The notes: generated from the sequence alone by a model not told the origin. DNA of 64,000 nucleotides from Prochlorococcus sp. AG-347-K20 (GCA_003281315.1 QCCH01000004.1:62001-126000); one strand, 5' to 3'. Positions 1 through 9,479 are shown, counted from the first letter of the stretch. A program made the numbers and translations.

Positions 1-773
1 ATCCTGGTGCTGCATACTTAGCATTAAAAGGCGCGATAGCAAGTGGAGCAGGCTATATCTCGGCTGTCCTGCCTGAGTTAGTTGCTGAATCTATTTGGCA
101 AGTTGCGCCAGAAATAGTTTTAAAAGAAACTATGCAATCTAACCAAAATGGAAATGCATCTTTATTTAGTTCATTAAAAAATATTGATTTAAGTGCATTT
201 GATTCAGTAGCTGTCGGCCCAGGAATTGGAGTTGATATTTATGATTGGCAAAAATCAAAAGACATTCTCATTGGTTTTGAAGGATTATTGATCTTGGATG
301 CAGATGCACTTAATAGGATTTCGGAATCTAAGTTTGGGTCAAATTTCTTTTTAGAGAGAAAATTTAAAACATGGATTACACCACATAGCAAAGAATTTCG
401 AAGGTTATTCCCTAATATCAATTCTGCTACCAATTTAGGGCTAGCTTTTGATGCAGCAAAAGAATTTAATATTAGTATTCTATTTAAAGGAGCTAACAGC
501 ATAGTTGCTGATAGTAAAAAAGTTTGGCAACTTTTCGGAACCGATTCACAGACAGCTCGAGCTGGATTGGGTGATCTTTTATCTGGATTTATAGCTGGTA
601 GTTCTGCGATTGATTTAACCTTGTGTAGAAATATATCAACAGATTTTTTTACTAAATATGTACTTTTGCATTCATTTGCCGCATCGAAGTGCAAAAGTGG
701 GTCAAATGCTTCTGCTATTGGCTACGAATTGTCAAAATTAATGAGAAATATAAAAATGAGACAAATATCTTGA
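1..773 (+). CDS. nnrD: ADP/ATP-dependent NAD(P)H-hydrate dehydratase, C-terminal part (5' end outside window)
   Basis: The open frame runs in from the left edge (first full codon at base 3), so the true start lies outside the window. The visible part is the YjeF C-terminal ribokinase-like domain, which dehydrates damaged NADHX/NADPHX back to NAD(P)H. Matching signatures are a PGAAYLA stretch at the edge, GPGIG at 208-222, LDADAL near 295, the TPHSKEF segment near 380 and AGLGDLLSG near 560, the family's nucleotide-binding glycine loop (usually G-T-G-D-x-L-A-G). Whether an NnrE epimerase domain is fused upstream cannot be seen. An internal ATG at 132 is not the start, because the dehydratase homology continues upstream of it. 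Family assignment is secure; exact boundaries are not. Confidence 0.85.
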   Translation, partial: PGAAYLALKGAIASGAGYISAVLPELVAESIWQVAPEIVLKETMQSNQNGNASLFSSLKNIDLSAFDSVAVGPGIGVDIYDWQKSKDILIGFEGLLILDADALNRISESKFGSNFFLERKFKTWITPHSKEFRRLFPNINSATNLGLAFDAAKEFNISILFKGANSIVADSKKVWQLFGTDSQTARAGLGDLLSGFIAGSSAIDLTLCRNISTDFFTKYVLLHSFAASKCKSGSNASAIGYELSKLMRNIKMRQIS

Positions 774-913
774 AAGAAACAATTTAAGAGAGTTATTTAT
801 AGTTTTAAACACATAAGTGTACAAATATAACGTGAAATCTGAAGCGCGTATTAAATATTTGGCTATTTCTTTAAAAGTGTAGGAGAGTTTTAATACCTTA
901 CCAGGTCAACAAA

Positions 914-1855
914 ATGGTTTCATCACTACCAACACAAGCAGAACAACCTAAAAGGAGGAGTAATGATCCAATAAGTTGGTATTTGCAGAACATCGGTAGA
1001 GTCCCTTTATTAACTCCCGCCGAGGAGATTGAATTGGGTAATCAAGTCCAGAAAATGATGATTCTTACAGAAGACGGGCAATTAAATGAAAAGATTAATG
1101 AATTTACAACTCAGCAAAAAAGAACAATAAAAATTGGTCGAAGAGCTAAAGAAAGAATGATGAAAGCTAATTTAAGGTTAGTTGTAAGTGTGGCAAAAAA
1201 ATATCAAGGTAAAGGACTGGAACTTCTTGATCTAGTACAAGAAGGTTCTCTTGGGTTAGAGAGGGCTGTTGAAAAATTTGACCCCACAAGGGGATATAAG
1301 TTCTCTACTTATGCTTTTTGGTGGATTAGACAGAGTATGACAAGAGCAATTGCCTGTCAATCAAGAACAATCCGTTTACCTGTTCATTTAAGTGAAAGGT
1401 TGGCTTCCATTAGAAAAGTTAGTAGAGATTTGGCTCATAAACTTGGTGCCATGCCAAGCAGAATTGAAATTGCAGAGGCAATGGAAATTGATGTAGAAGA
1501 ATTGGATTCTGTTTTGAGACAAGCTTTATCTACTAGTAGTTTAGATGCCCCAGTTAATGGAGATGATGGCAGGAGCTTTTTAGGTGATTTGATTGCAGAT
1601 AGTAATAATGAAGAACCTTTAGACCAAGTTGAACAAAAAATGCATCAAGAACAACTTGGTAAGTGGTTAAGTCATTTAAGCGAGCAAGAACAACACGTCC
1701 TCAAATTAAGATTTGGACTTGATGCAAATGAGAGACATACTCTCGCTGAAATTGGAAGGCTATTAGAGGTTTCGAGAGAAAGAGTAAGACAAGTTGAACT
1801 AAAGGCACTAAGAAAATTAAGAAATTTGACTAGAAAATTACCTAGCAGTATTTAA
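914..1855 (+). CDS. RNA polymerase sigma factor, RpoD/SigA-like group 2
   Basis: A 313-residue sigma-70 family protein. Residues about 18-50 carry the region 1.2 motif (DPISWYLQNIGRVPLL), about 80-165 region 2 with the core-binding and -10-recognition helices (GLELLDLVQEGSLGL, YKFSTYAFWWIRQSM), then region 3, and about 245-305 region 4 with the helix-turn-helix VSRERVRQVE. It lacks the long acidic region 1.1 of a primary sigma factor, and its length fits the cyanobacterial group 2 factors that respond to light, nutrients or stress. It stands alone between nnrD and the convergent pdhA, only one base from pdhA's stop, with no terminator hairpin between. Which group 2 paralog it is cannot be told from sequence alone. 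Confidence 0.93.
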   Translation: MVSSLPTQAEQPKRRSNDPISWYLQNIGRVPLLTPAEEIELGNQVQKMMILTEDGQLNEKINEFTTQQKRTIKIGRRAKERMMKANLRLVVSVAKKYQGKGLELLDLVQEGSLGLERAVEKFDPTRGYKFSTYAFWWIRQSMTRAIACQSRTIRLPVHLSERLASIRKVSRDLAHKLGAMPSRIEIAEAMEIDVEELDSVLRQALSTSSLDAPVNGDDGRSFLGDLIADSNNEEPLDQVEQKMHQEQLGKWLSHLSEQEQHVLKLRFGLDANERHTLAEIGRLLEVSRERVRQVELKALRKLRNLTRKLPSSI

Positions 1856-1856
1856 T

Positions 1857-2930
1857 CTAATCTTCTGCCCAAATATATTTAGTTAATTCTTGTGTAGGGG
1901 GTTCGGGTGCTTCAATAGCATTTTTAACTGAATCCGATATCTCTTTATCAATTTTCTTTTCAATAAGTTTTAATTCTTCTTCAGTTGCGAATTTACCATC
2001 AACAATTTCTTGGGCTAATTTCTTAATGGGATCTCTTTTTCCCCAAAACTCCTTCTCTTTTTCAGATCTTAATTCATCTGGATCTGCGAGAGAATGCCCT
2101 CTGTATCTATAAGTCAAGCATTCTAAAAGTGTGGGACCTTCTCCTGCTCTAGCGCGCTCAATTGCCCTTTGTGCTGCCCCTCTAACGGCTAATACATCCA
2201 TTCCATCAACCTCCTCGCCGTGCATGCCAAAAGCAGACGCTTTTCTCCAAATTTCAGGATTGCTAGTAGCTCTATCGTGAGCCATACCAATAGCCCATTT
2301 ATTATTCTCAACAACAAAAATTATCGGTAATTTCCACAACTGGGCCATATTTAAACATTCAAAAAACTGCCCATTATTGCAAGTCCCATCGCCAAAGAAT
2401 GCTGCAGTGACAGCATCACTATTACTATTACCAGCAACTTCTTTTTTGTATTTACTTGAAAAAGCTGAGCCTAAGGCAACTGGAATTCCTTCTCCAATAA
2501 ATGCATATCCTCCGAGTAAGTGATGCTCTCTTGAAAATAAGTGCATGGATCCACCTCGGCCTTTGCTACAACCAGTAGCTTTACCAAAAAGTTCACTCAT
2601 TACTTCAAATGAGGGAACTCCTGCACTTAGTGCATGTACATGATCGCGATAGGTGCTACAAAACCAATCATGTTTCTTTCTCATAGCGCCAATTACTCCC
2701 GTGCTTATAGCCTCTTGACCGTTATATAAATGAACGAAACCAAACATTTTTCCCCTGTAATACATTTCTGCACACTTATCTTCAAACCTACGACCAAGCG
2801 TCATGTCTTCAAAAAGAAATAATCCGGTTTCTCGATCTAATTCGGCTTTTTTTATGTCTTGAAGATTTGAGATTCTCTCTACGTGTGTTTCCAAGAAAAA
2901 TACCTTAATGAAGTTTTGATTTGTTAACAT
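1857..2930 (-). CDS. pdhA: pyruvate dehydrogenase E1 component, alpha subunit
   Basis: A 357-residue thiamine-diphosphate enzyme subunit that, with PdhB, decarboxylates pyruvate and passes the acetyl group to the E2 lipoyl arm. The ThDP/Mg motif is visible: GDGTCNNG at residues 180-187 through the ENN at 208-210. HLYNGQEA (67-74) and the phosphorylation-loop-like [15 protein letters not shown] near 270 are also typical of E1 alpha. The N-terminal 25 residues are poorly conserved-looking, so the start could lie slightly downstream. It is transcribed alone on the minus strand, divergent from ftn2. pdhB is not in this window, which is common in cyanobacteria where pdhA and pdhB are unlinked. Confidence 0.95.
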   Translation of the reverse strand: MLTNQNFIKVFFLETHVERISNLQDIKKAELDRETGLFLFEDMTLGRRFEDKCAEMYYRGKMFGFVHLYNGQEAISTGVIGAMRKKHDWFCSTYRDHVHALSAGVPSFEVMSELFGKATGCSKGRGGSMHLFSREHHLLGGYAFIGEGIPVALGSAFSSKYKKEVAGNSNSDAVTAAFFGDGTCNNGQFFECLNMAQLWKLPIIFVVENNKWAIGMAHDRATSNPEIWRKASAFGMHGEEVDGMDVLAVRGAAQRAIERARAGEGPTLLECLTYRYRGHSLADPDELRSEKEKEFWGKRDPIKKLAQEIVDGKFATEEELKLIEKKIDKEISDSVKNAIEAPEPPTQELTKYIWAED

Positions 2931-3043
2931 TCTAAGCTGTGAAGGGCGATTTTCATGATTTTTTTTAATAACTCTGTAAGACCTTGTGAAAAAAATTTTT
3001 AACTTGATAAGATTTGTCTAAGAATTTTCAATAGGATATTTGT

Positions 3044-5149
3044 TTGGAACTTCCTTTAGACCATTTTCGTTTAATTGGCGTAAGCCCCTCAGCAACTTCT
3101 GAGGAAATATTAAGGGCGTTTCAATTACGGTTAGATAAAACACCCGATGAGGGTTTTACTTATGAAGTTTTAACCCAAAGATCTGAGTTACTTCGCCTCA
3201 CTGCCGATTTACTTACAGATCCAGAAAGCAGAAGAGAGTACGAAAATTTGTTATTAAATGGGAAGTCCGGATTAGAATTTTCCTCAAATAGAGAAGTAGC
3301 AGGATTAATACTTCTTTGGGAATCGGGTTCACCAAAAGAAGCTTTTAAAATCACGAGAAAAGCATTGCAGCCCCCGCAAACTCCAGCTTTAGGAAGTACT
3401 AGAGAAGCTGACTTAACATTACTGGCTGCTTTAACAGCTAGAGATTCTGCAATTCAAGAACAACAGCTTAGATCTTATTCGAACGCGGCGGACTTTTTAA
3501 ATGAAGGTATACAACTTCTACAAAGAATGGGAAAACTTGGAGACATAAGAAAAGAACTTGAAGAAGACTTGGTTGCTTTGCTTCCTTACAGAATCCTAGA
3601 TCTACTTAGTAGAGATCTAAATGATCAAGATTCTCATAAAAAAGGCTTAATTATGTTGGAAAATTTAATAATAAAAAGAGGTGGTTTGGAAGGTAATAAT
3701 AAATCTGAATATAAAGATTATTTAGATCAGCAAGAGTTTGAAGATTTTTTTAAACAAATTAAGCCATTTTTGACAGTGCAAGAACAAATTGATTTGTTCC
3801 TTGAATTACAAAAAAGAGGATCATTAGAAGCAGGATTTTTAGCTTTTCTATCCTTAACAGCTATTGGTTTCTCTAGAAGAAAGCCGGAAAAATTATTTGA
3901 GGCGAGAAGAATTTTAAAGAAACTAAATTTATCAGGTCTTGATTCAATGCCTCTAGTCGGTTGTTTAGACTTGCTCTTAGCTGATATTGACCAATCCTCT
4001 GCAAGGTTTTCAAGTAGTTCTGATGAAAATTTACGAGATTGGCTTAATAATTATCCTGGAAATAAGTTAGAAGCGATATGTATATTCTGTAAAAATTGGT
4101 TAGAGAATGATGTTTTAGTTGGGTATAGAGACATTGACTCAAAAGAGGTGGATTTAGATTCTTGGTTTGAAGATAAGGAAATTCAAGAATTTATTGAAAA
4201 ATTAGAAAAGAAATCAAATAAAATTTCAATTAGATCAAATCTTCAGAACCAACAGATTGAGAAGGAATCCCCCATAAAAACGACTGAAGATTTTGATAAT
4301 TTATTGGGAAATATTGATGAAAGGAGATTGCCTTGGCCTGGTGGTATAAAACAAGATTATGAAAAGGTTGAGATCAAAGACAACGAATTCAATGAGGAAT
4401 ACTTTAAGAAAAAACCAATAGAGTTCTATAATTTTTTAATTGAAAAAATAGCTGAATTAAAGTTTAGTTTTGGTGAATTTTTGAAGGATAATGAGATTCT
4501 TAATCGGTCCCCTTATTTAATTTATATTTATTCGTTTTTGATCTTATTTGCATTTGGTATTGTTATTGGATCTTTAAGAAATAATTTAAAAAAATCAATT
4601 CAGGAGGAAGCTATTGCTGAAAAACCTCTAATTGCCATAGCTAAAAATCAAAAGATTAGTGAGAAAGATATTATTCAAGAAATAAAAAAAAATCCTTCAA
4701 GCAAATTGAATTCTACTCCTGAGAAATCTACTTCAATGATTTCCTATGAATTCAAAGAACTTAATACCCCTTCACCTTCTTTGGAAGAACTTAGGAATTT
4801 AATTAATGGATGGCTTGTAAGTAAGAGTAATTACTTATCTGGAAAGAGTGAAATTAATCTTTCTAACATTGTTAGTAAAGGTTTGATTGATCGAACAATC
4901 GAAGAAAGACAGAACGATATCAAGAAGGGGATTTATAAAGAAATTAATTCCCAAGTACTTAAGATTGATTTGGAATCACAAACTTCATCTCGGATAGTTG
5001 TTTTAGTTGAATTAAATTATCTAGAGAGAATAGTCAAGAAATCTGGAGAATTTGTTAATGAAACATCATTGACTCCACTTAAAGTTAAATACATTTTCGG
5101 ATTTTCAAATAAATCATGGAAATTGGTTGATTTCGTGAGCGGCTTGTAA
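3044..5149 (+). CDS. ftn2: cell division protein Ftn2/ZipN (ARC6 homolog)
   Basis: A 701-residue protein with the layout of the cyanobacterial FtsZ-ring anchor Ftn2/ZipN, ancestor of chloroplast ARC6. Residues about 1-70 form a degenerate J-like domain (PLDHFRLIGVSPSATSEEILRAF). A long helical cytoplasmic region follows, then one membrane span near 489-512 (YLIYIYSFLILFAFGIVIG), then a C-terminal IMS/DUF4101-type domain from about 585 to the end. The family tethers and stabilises FtsZ at mid-cell. The start is TTG at 3044, with AGGA about 8 bases upstream; no ATG lies nearby in frame. It is divergent from pdhA (113-bp gap) and is followed by ffh, 49 bp away and with its own -10 element. The role is by family, not tested. 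Confidence 0.88.
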   Translation: MELPLDHFRLIGVSPSATSEEILRAFQLRLDKTPDEGFTYEVLTQRSELLRLTADLLTDPESRREYENLLLNGKSGLEFSSNREVAGLILLWESGSPKEAFKITRKALQPPQTPALGSTREADLTLLAALTARDSAIQEQQLRSYSNAADFLNEGIQLLQRMGKLGDIRKELEEDLVALLPYRILDLLSRDLNDQDSHKKGLIMLENLIIKRGGLEGNNKSEYKDYLDQQEFEDFFKQIKPFLTVQEQIDLFLELQKRGSLEAGFLAFLSLTAIGFSRRKPEKLFEARRILKKLNLSGLDSMPLVGCLDLLLADIDQSSARFSSSSDENLRDWLNNYPGNKLEAICIFCKNWLENDVLVGYRDIDSKEVDLDSWFEDKEIQEFIEKLEKKSNKISIRSNLQNQQIEKESPIKTTEDFDNLLGNIDERRLPWPGGIKQDYEKVEIKDNEFNEEYFKKKPIEFYNFLIEKIAELKFSFGEFLKDNEILNRSPYLIYIYSFLILFAFGIVIGSLRNNLKKSIQEEAIAEKPLIAIAKNQKISEKDIIQEIKKNPSSKLNSTPEKSTSMISYEFKELNTPSPSLEELRNLINGWLVSKSNYLSGKSEINLSNIVSKGLIDRTIEERQNDIKKGIYKEINSQVLKIDLESQTSSRIVVLVELNYLERIVKKSGEFVNETSLTPLKVKYIFGFSNKSWKLVDFVSGL

Positions 5150-5169
5150 TTACAAACTTCAAGATCATC

Positions 5170-5175
5170 TATAAT
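5170..5175 (+). promoter_or_regulatory. -10 element for ffh
   Basis: A perfect TATAAT lies 24 bases before the ffh ATG, predicting a start of transcription near 5182 and a short leader of about 17 bases. No good -35 match is seen at the expected spacing. Confidence 0.5.
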
Positions 5176-5198
5176 GATTAAAATTAATTTTTTTAATA

Positions 5199-6641
5199 AT
5201 GTTTGATGAACTCTCGTCACGCTTTGAAGACGCAGTAAAGGGTTTAAGAGGCGAAGCAAAGATTAGTGAAAATAACATTAACGATGCCTTGAAGGAGGTA
5301 AAAAGAGCTCTCCTTGATGCAGATGTTAGTTTGTCTGTAGTAAAAGAGTTTATATCAGATGTCAAAAATAAAGCTATTGGAGAAGAAGTAGTTAGGGGTG
5401 TAAACCCAGGTCAAAAATTTATAGAAGTTGTAAATAAAGAATTGATTAACATTATGGGGAATGAAAATTCTCCATTAAACGAAAATGAAAATAGTCCTAC
5501 AGTAATTTTGATGGCTGGACTTCAGGGAGCGGGTAAAACAACTGCAACAGGGAAATTAGGACTTTATTTGAAGGAAAAAGATAAAAAAGTTCTTTTGGTT
5601 GCTGCAGATATTTATCGACCAGCAGCTGTAGAGCAGCTTAAAACATTGGGAAGTCAATATGACTTGGAAGTTTTTTCTGCTAAAGAAAAAAATAGTAAAC
5701 CAGAAGACATAGCAAAGGAAGCACTGAATTTTGCTAGTGAAAATAATTTTAATTCGATAATTATTGATACAGCAGGAAGATTGCAAATTGATGATTCCAT
5801 GATGAGTGAAATGGTTCGAATAAAAGAAGTTTCTAATCCTGATGAGGTTTTGCTTGTTGTTGATTCAATGATTGGGCAAGAAGCTGCGGACCTAACAAAG
5901 TCATTTCATGAAAAAGTAGGAATTTCAGGAGCGATATTAACTAAGTTGGATGGAGACTCAAGGGGAGGTGCTGCTTTATCAATTAGAAAAATAAGTGGTA
6001 AACCAATCAAATTTATAGGTGTCGGTGAAAAAATAGAGGCACTGCAACCATTTCATCCAGAGAGAATGGCTAGCAGAATTTTAGGCATGGGTGATGTATT
6101 GACACTTGTTGAAAAAGCCCAAAAAGAAGTTGAGCTTGCTGATGCAGAAGCGATGCAAAAGAAACTTCAAGAAGCGACGTTTGATTTTAATGATTTTGTT
6201 AAGCAAATGAGATTAATTAAAAGGATGGGATCACTTGGCGGATTGATTAAATTGATTCCTGGAATGAGTAAAATTGATGATGGGATGATAAAGGATGGAG
6301 AGGATCAACTTAAGAAAATAGAATCCATGATCTCTTCAATGACTCTTGAGGAAAAACAAAAACCTGAGGTTCTTGCTGCTCAGCCTTCAAGAAGACAAAG
6401 AATCGCTCAAGGTAGCGGTTATGAAGCAAAAGATGTAGATAAAGTATTAGCTGATTTTCAAAGAATGAGAGGCTTTATGAAACAAATGTCGAACGGAGGA
6501 ATTCCAGGAATGGGAGGAATGCCAGGAATGGGAGGAATGCCAGGAATGGGAGGAATGCCAGGAATGGGAGGGATGAGTGGTAATAAACCAACGAAAAAAC
6601 AAAAAAATAACAAAAAGAAAAAAGGTTTTGCAGATTTATAG
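5199..6641 (+). CDS. ffh: signal recognition particle protein Ffh (SRP54)
   Basis: A 480-residue SRP GTPase that binds signal peptides on ribosomes and delivers them to FtsY. The N domain occupies about 1-95. The G domain carries the P-loop GLQGAGKTT near residue 107-115, DTAGRLQ near 190 and TKLDGDSRGG near 247. The methionine-rich M domain starts near 325 (FNDFVKQMRLIKRMG). The C-terminus is unusual: four copies of a Pro-Gly-Met-Gly-Gly-Met unit encoded by an 18-bp tandem repeat, then a lysine-rich tail. It is followed by rpsP after 54 bp. No SRP RNA gene was noticed nearby. Identification is secure. Confidence 0.98.
   Translation: MFDELSSRFEDAVKGLRGEAKISENNINDALKEVKRALLDADVSLSVVKEFISDVKNKAIGEEVVRGVNPGQKFIEVVNKELINIMGNENSPLNENENSPTVILMAGLQGAGKTTATGKLGLYLKEKDKKVLLVAADIYRPAAVEQLKTLGSQYDLEVFSAKEKNSKPEDIAKEALNFASENNFNSIIIDTAGRLQIDDSMMSEMVRIKEVSNPDEVLLVVDSMIGQEAADLTKSFHEKVGISGAILTKLDGDSRGGAALSIRKISGKPIKFIGVGEKIEALQPFHPERMASRILGMGDVLTLVEKAQKEVELADAEAMQKKLQEATFDFNDFVKQMRLIKRMGSLGGLIKLIPGMSKIDDGMIKDGEDQLKKIESMISSMTLEEKQKPEVLAAQPSRRQRIAQGSGYEAKDVDKVLADFQRMRGFMKQMSNGGIPGMGGMPGMGGMPGMGGMPGMGGMSGNKPTKKQKNNKKKKGFADL
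6504..6575 (+). repeat. 18-bp tandem repeat (x4) in the ffh 3' end
   Basis: Four head-to-tail copies of ccaggaatgggaggaatg begin at 6504, 6522, 6540 and 6558; the last copy differs at one base. Each unit encodes the six residues P-G-M-G-G-M and keeps frame, so copy-number change would lengthen or shorten the Ffh methionine-rich tail without breaking the gene. Confidence 0.95.
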
Positions 6642-6666
6642 TTTCTAAATTTTTACCTTTAAATGA

Positions 6667-6672
6667 TATTAT
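6667..6672 (+). promoter_or_regulatory. possible -10 element for rpsP
   Basis: TATTAT sits 29 bases before the rpsP ATG in the ffh-rpsP gap. The gap is A/T rich and no -35 box is clear, so read-through from ffh is an alternative. Confidence 0.3.
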
Positions 6673-6695
6673 TATTAAAAATGCATTAATTTAAG

Positions 6696-7061
6696 ATGAT
6701 TAAATTGCGCCTTAAGCGCTTTGGAAAGAAAAAAGAGGCAAGTTTCAGAATTGTTGCATGCAATAGTACTTCCAGAAGAGATGGTAGACCCCTACAAGAA
6801 CTAGGTTTTTATAACCCAAGAACTAAGGAAACCAGGCTTGATACGGAAGCTTTAAGAATAAGACTTACTCAAGGTGCTCAACCAACTGATGTTGTGAGAA
6901 CTTTATTAGAAAAGGGAGGGTTATTAGACAAAACGGAAAGACCCTCTATCGCAATTGGTAAAGCAAAGTTAGAGAAGGAAAAATTAGCTAAGGCTAAAAC
7001 TAAAGATGAAGAAAATGATAGTAGTAAAGCTGAAAGCAAGAGTAATGAAGCTGAAAGCTAG
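6696..7061 (+). CDS. rpsP: 30S ribosomal protein S16
   Basis: The first 80 or so of 121 residues are a standard bS16: [20 protein letters not shown], then [12 protein letters not shown] and the [18 protein letters not shown] segment. Residues about 88-121 form a charged Lys/Glu/Ser-rich tail that is longer than in E. coli (82 residues) and lacks obvious structure. bS16 is an early-assembling protein at the 5' domain of 16S rRNA. The gene sits between ffh and the phoH-like gene on the same strand; elsewhere rpsP is often linked to trmD, which here lies 3.3 kb downstream on the same strand. Confidence 0.97.
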   Translation: MIKLRLKRFGKKKEASFRIVACNSTSRRDGRPLQELGFYNPRTKETRLDTEALRIRLTQGAQPTDVVRTLLEKGGLLDKTERPSIAIGKAKLEKEKLAKAKTKDEENDSSKAESKSNEAES

Positions 7062-7097
7062 TGATTTGATAAATTTTTATTCTTATACAATAACTAG

Positions 7098-8054
7098 ATG
7101 AAGGAAGTTTCCAAAACTGGTCACTTCACAATTGATTTGCCAAGTCCTGATGCTGCTACAGCATTATCTGGACCCGGTAATTCTTTCTTAAAAAAGTTTG
7201 AGTCTCTTACAGGAGTTTCTTTAACTATAAGAGGCTTACAACTTGAAATGAATGGTGTTATGTCTAAAATTGAGAGAGCCTCAGCATTAGTTGAACTAAC
7301 AAGACCAATTTGGGAACAAGGGTTAGAAGTCCCAGAGGTAGATCTTAAAGCGGCTTTAAGTTCTTTAAATATAGGAGAATCCTCTTCACATGCTGAACTT
7401 GGGAAAAAAGTTCTTGCGCGTTCCAAAGAAGGAAGATATTTAAGACCAAGAACTATAAGGCAAAAAGAATATGTTGAATCAATTGAAAACTATGATCTTA
7501 CGTTCGCAATTGGTCCGGCTGGAACTGGTAAGACATTTTTAGCAACTGTTTGCGCGGCAAGACTATTGAATGAAAAAAAAATTGAAAAAATTGTTTTAAC
7601 CAGGCCAGCTGTAGAAGCAGGTGAAAGTTTGGGATTTCTGCCTGGTGACTTGCAACAAAAAGTAGATCCATATTTAAGACCACTATTTGATTCTTTACAT
7701 AGCATTTTCGGGTCTGATAGAACTAATTCGTTAATCGATAAGGGAATTATTGAAGTTGCTCCTTTAGCATTTATGAGAGGCAGAACCTTAGATAACTCAA
7801 TGGTTATCCTAGATGAAGCACAAAATACTACTTGCTCTCAAATGAGAATGTTTTTGACCAGATTAGGAGAGAGATCAAAAATGGTTGTAAACGGAGATGT
7901 TACACAAATTGATTTAAAAAAAGATCAGGAAAGCGGCCTTATCGAAGCATCGAGAATTTTCTCTGAAAATCAAGATATAAAATTTTGTTATTTAACTATT
8001 GAAGATGTAGTTCGTCATCCTTTAGTTCAGAAAATTATTGAGGCTTATCAATAA
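7098..8054 (+). CDS. PhoH-like ATPase
   Basis: A 318-residue PhoH-family P-loop ATPase. An N-terminal region of about 100 residues, KH-like in the family, precedes the ATPase core, which has Walker A GPAGTGKTFLAT near 136-147, Walker B MVILDEAQNTT near 235-245 and the conserved PLAFMRGRT and NGDVTQIDL segments. The family is linked to RNA metabolism and ribosome maturation, and bacterial genomes often place it near ybeY and era; era lies 1.4 kb downstream here. No phosphate-box was seen upstream, so phosphate control is not supported by the sequence. Confidence 0.9.
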   Translation: MKEVSKTGHFTIDLPSPDAATALSGPGNSFLKKFESLTGVSLTIRGLQLEMNGVMSKIERASALVELTRPIWEQGLEVPEVDLKAALSSLNIGESSSHAELGKKVLARSKEGRYLRPRTIRQKEYVESIENYDLTFAIGPAGTGKTFLATVCAARLLNEKKIEKIVLTRPAVEAGESLGFLPGDLQQKVDPYLRPLFDSLHSIFGSDRTNSLIDKGIIEVAPLAFMRGRTLDNSMVILDEAQNTTCSQMRMFLTRLGERSKMVVNGDVTQIDLKKDQESGLIEASRIFSENQDIKFCYLTIEDVVRHPLVQKIIEAYQ

Positions 8055-8099
8055 ATTTATAACTCTGGTGATCCGTACCCTGAAATTTTAAAAATCAAG

Positions 8100-8105
8100 T
8101 AGAAT
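8100..8105 (+). promoter_or_regulatory. possible -10 element for the BI-1 family gene
   Basis: TAGAAT lies 28 bases before the ATG at 8128, giving a predicted leader of about 16 bases, similar in geometry to the ffh and ftsH promoters in this window. No -35 box is evident. Confidence 0.35.
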
Positions 8106-8127
8106 AAGACCATATTTAATAAAAAAA

Positions 8128-8865
8128 ATGCCAGCAAGTAGTAATTTCAATCAAGCTATTCGTGAAGCACAAACTAGTTCAATTGTTGGACCTAATGTTG
8201 TTCAAAAAGCTTTACCTTATGTAGGTGGAGGTATGGTTCTAACTTCTTTAGGAGTTTTAGCAGGTGTCTCACTCATAGCAACAAATCCTGGGCTTTTCCA
8301 GCCTCTTTCAATAGTTGCATTAATTGCAGAATTGATTTTGTTTTTTATATCCACAAGTGCTGCAAATAATGCAAATAATGCTAAGGCTTTGCCTTTATTG
8401 ACAGCTTTTAGTTTGTTAACTGGATTTACCTTAAGTGGAATAGTTGCTTTAGCAATAGGAACAATTGGCATTGGTTCGGTTGGAACAGCTGCCTTAGCTA
8501 CAGGTATAACTTTCGTTATTGCCTCTTACACTGGCCAAAGAATGAGTGATAGTGTTGGTCAAGCTCTAAGTGGGGTAGTTGGTCTTGGTTTGATAGGGCT
8601 GCTAATAGCAATGTTTGTCCAATTGATTGGAGGATTCTTTGCTCCAGGAGTTTTTGGAGGTTCAGGCCTCGAATTGATAATTGCAGGATTTGGAACCGTC
8701 TTATTTGTTGCAATGTCTTTCGTGGATTTTTACACAATGCCAAGAAGATATAATGATGATCAATACCTTGCAGGGGCTTTAGGTATGTATCTAACTTATA
8801 TAAACCTTTTTGTTTTTATATTGAGATTAATGATTGCCCTTCAAGGCGGTGGAAGAAGAGACTAA
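8128..8865 (+). CDS. Bax inhibitor-1 (BI-1/YccA) family membrane protein
   Basis: A 245-residue, almost entirely hydrophobic protein with about seven membrane spans: near 30-50, 55-75, 85-105, 110-130, 145-170, 180-200 and 215-235. The family signature is the pattern of spans plus the loop DFYTMPRRYNDDQYLAGALGMYL and the last helix (YINLFVFILRLMIAL). BI-1 proteins are calcium-leak channels or regulators of membrane proteases; YccA interacts with FtsH in E. coli, and ftsH is in this window but not adjacent. The gene ends at a strong hairpin terminator. The specific role in cyanobacteria is unknown. Confidence 0.85.
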   Translation: MPASSNFNQAIREAQTSSIVGPNVVQKALPYVGGGMVLTSLGVLAGVSLIATNPGLFQPLSIVALIAELILFFISTSAANNANNAKALPLLTAFSLLTGFTLSGIVALAIGTIGIGSVGTAALATGITFVIASYTGQRMSDSVGQALSGVVGLGLIGLLIAMFVQLIGGFFAPGVFGGSGLELIIAGFGTVLFVAMSFVDFYTMPRRYNDDQYLAGALGMYLTYINLFVFILRLMIALQGGGRRD

Positions 8866-8886
8866 AGATTATTTAATTTTATAATT

Positions 8887-8915
8887 AAAGGCGTAGAAAA
8901 AATCTACGCTTTTTT
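8887..8915. terminator. bidirectional Rho-independent terminator
   Basis: A 7-bp perfect stem (gcgtaga 8891-8897, tctacgc 8903-8909) with an AAAAA loop is flanked by AAAG on the left and TTTTTT on the right, so it can end transcripts from both sides. It separates the BI-1 gene from the convergent minus-strand gene, whose TAA stop (8914-8916) lies inside the T-tract. Confidence 0.88.
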
Positions 8916-9441
8916 ATTTGGCGATATCAAGAATTTGTTTTTTTATAAATTCCTTTTGCTCTGAGTCATATTTTACCGAATTATCAAAACTATTTCCCAT
9001 ATTATCTAAGTCTATAAGGACTTGATTGACAGATTTTGTAACTGACTTAGTTTCTAGCATTCTCAAAATAGCCTTACATCTATCTGAAATGTTTTCCGAT
9101 GTTATCTCATATTCATGATTATTATTTCTTCGATGAATAATAATTTGAGCGGAACTCATTATTAAATTTTTTACAACAATGTCTGTTACAGCATCACCAC
9201 CTTCGTTCAGTTTGTAAATTAGTGAAAAAGGAAGTTTATCTAACAAAAAACAATCTTTATCTGATAAAGCGTATGCAAAAAATCCTCTAAGTCCATTTCT
9301 GGTTTTAGTTAGCTCTGCGATTCTATCTGCTAAAACCTCTTCGCTGAGTAAATCTTCAGCCCACTCTTTGCACCATTGCGCGGATATGTTTATTGCTTGC
9401 GTGAATGAAGCTTCTTTTAAATTTATGGTTTTTTTTTCCAT
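8914..9441 (-). CDS. conserved cyanobacterial protein of unknown function
   Basis: A 175-residue soluble protein with no signal peptide or membrane span. It is mostly helical and charged, with two Trp in an early WCKEWAEDLL segment and an FFAYALSDKD stretch near 53-62. I do not recognise a catalytic motif. It is divergent from era (38 bp between the starts) and convergent with the BI-1 gene across a shared terminator. Its position beside era in the core region, codon use like its neighbours, and intact reading frame argue that it is a real gene rather than a shadow. No function can be assigned from sequence. Confidence 0.75.
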   Translation of the reverse strand: MEKKTINLKEASFTQAINISAQWCKEWAEDLLSEEVLADRIAELTKTRNGLRGFFAYALSDKDCFLLDKLPFSLIYKLNEGGDAVTDIVVKNLIMSSAQIIIHRRNNNHEYEITSENISDRCKAILRMLETKSVTKSVNQVLIDLDNMGNSFDNSVKYDSEQKEFIKKQILDIAK

Positions 9442-9479
9442 TTTTGATCAGAATTTTATTATTGATGCATTAAAAGTCT

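Noticed and set aside
7084..7097. TATACAAT just before the phoH-like ATG as a leaderless promoter
   Set aside because: Spacing would put the transcription start at the ATG itself; possible, but the rpsP-phoH gap is short and read-through is simpler.
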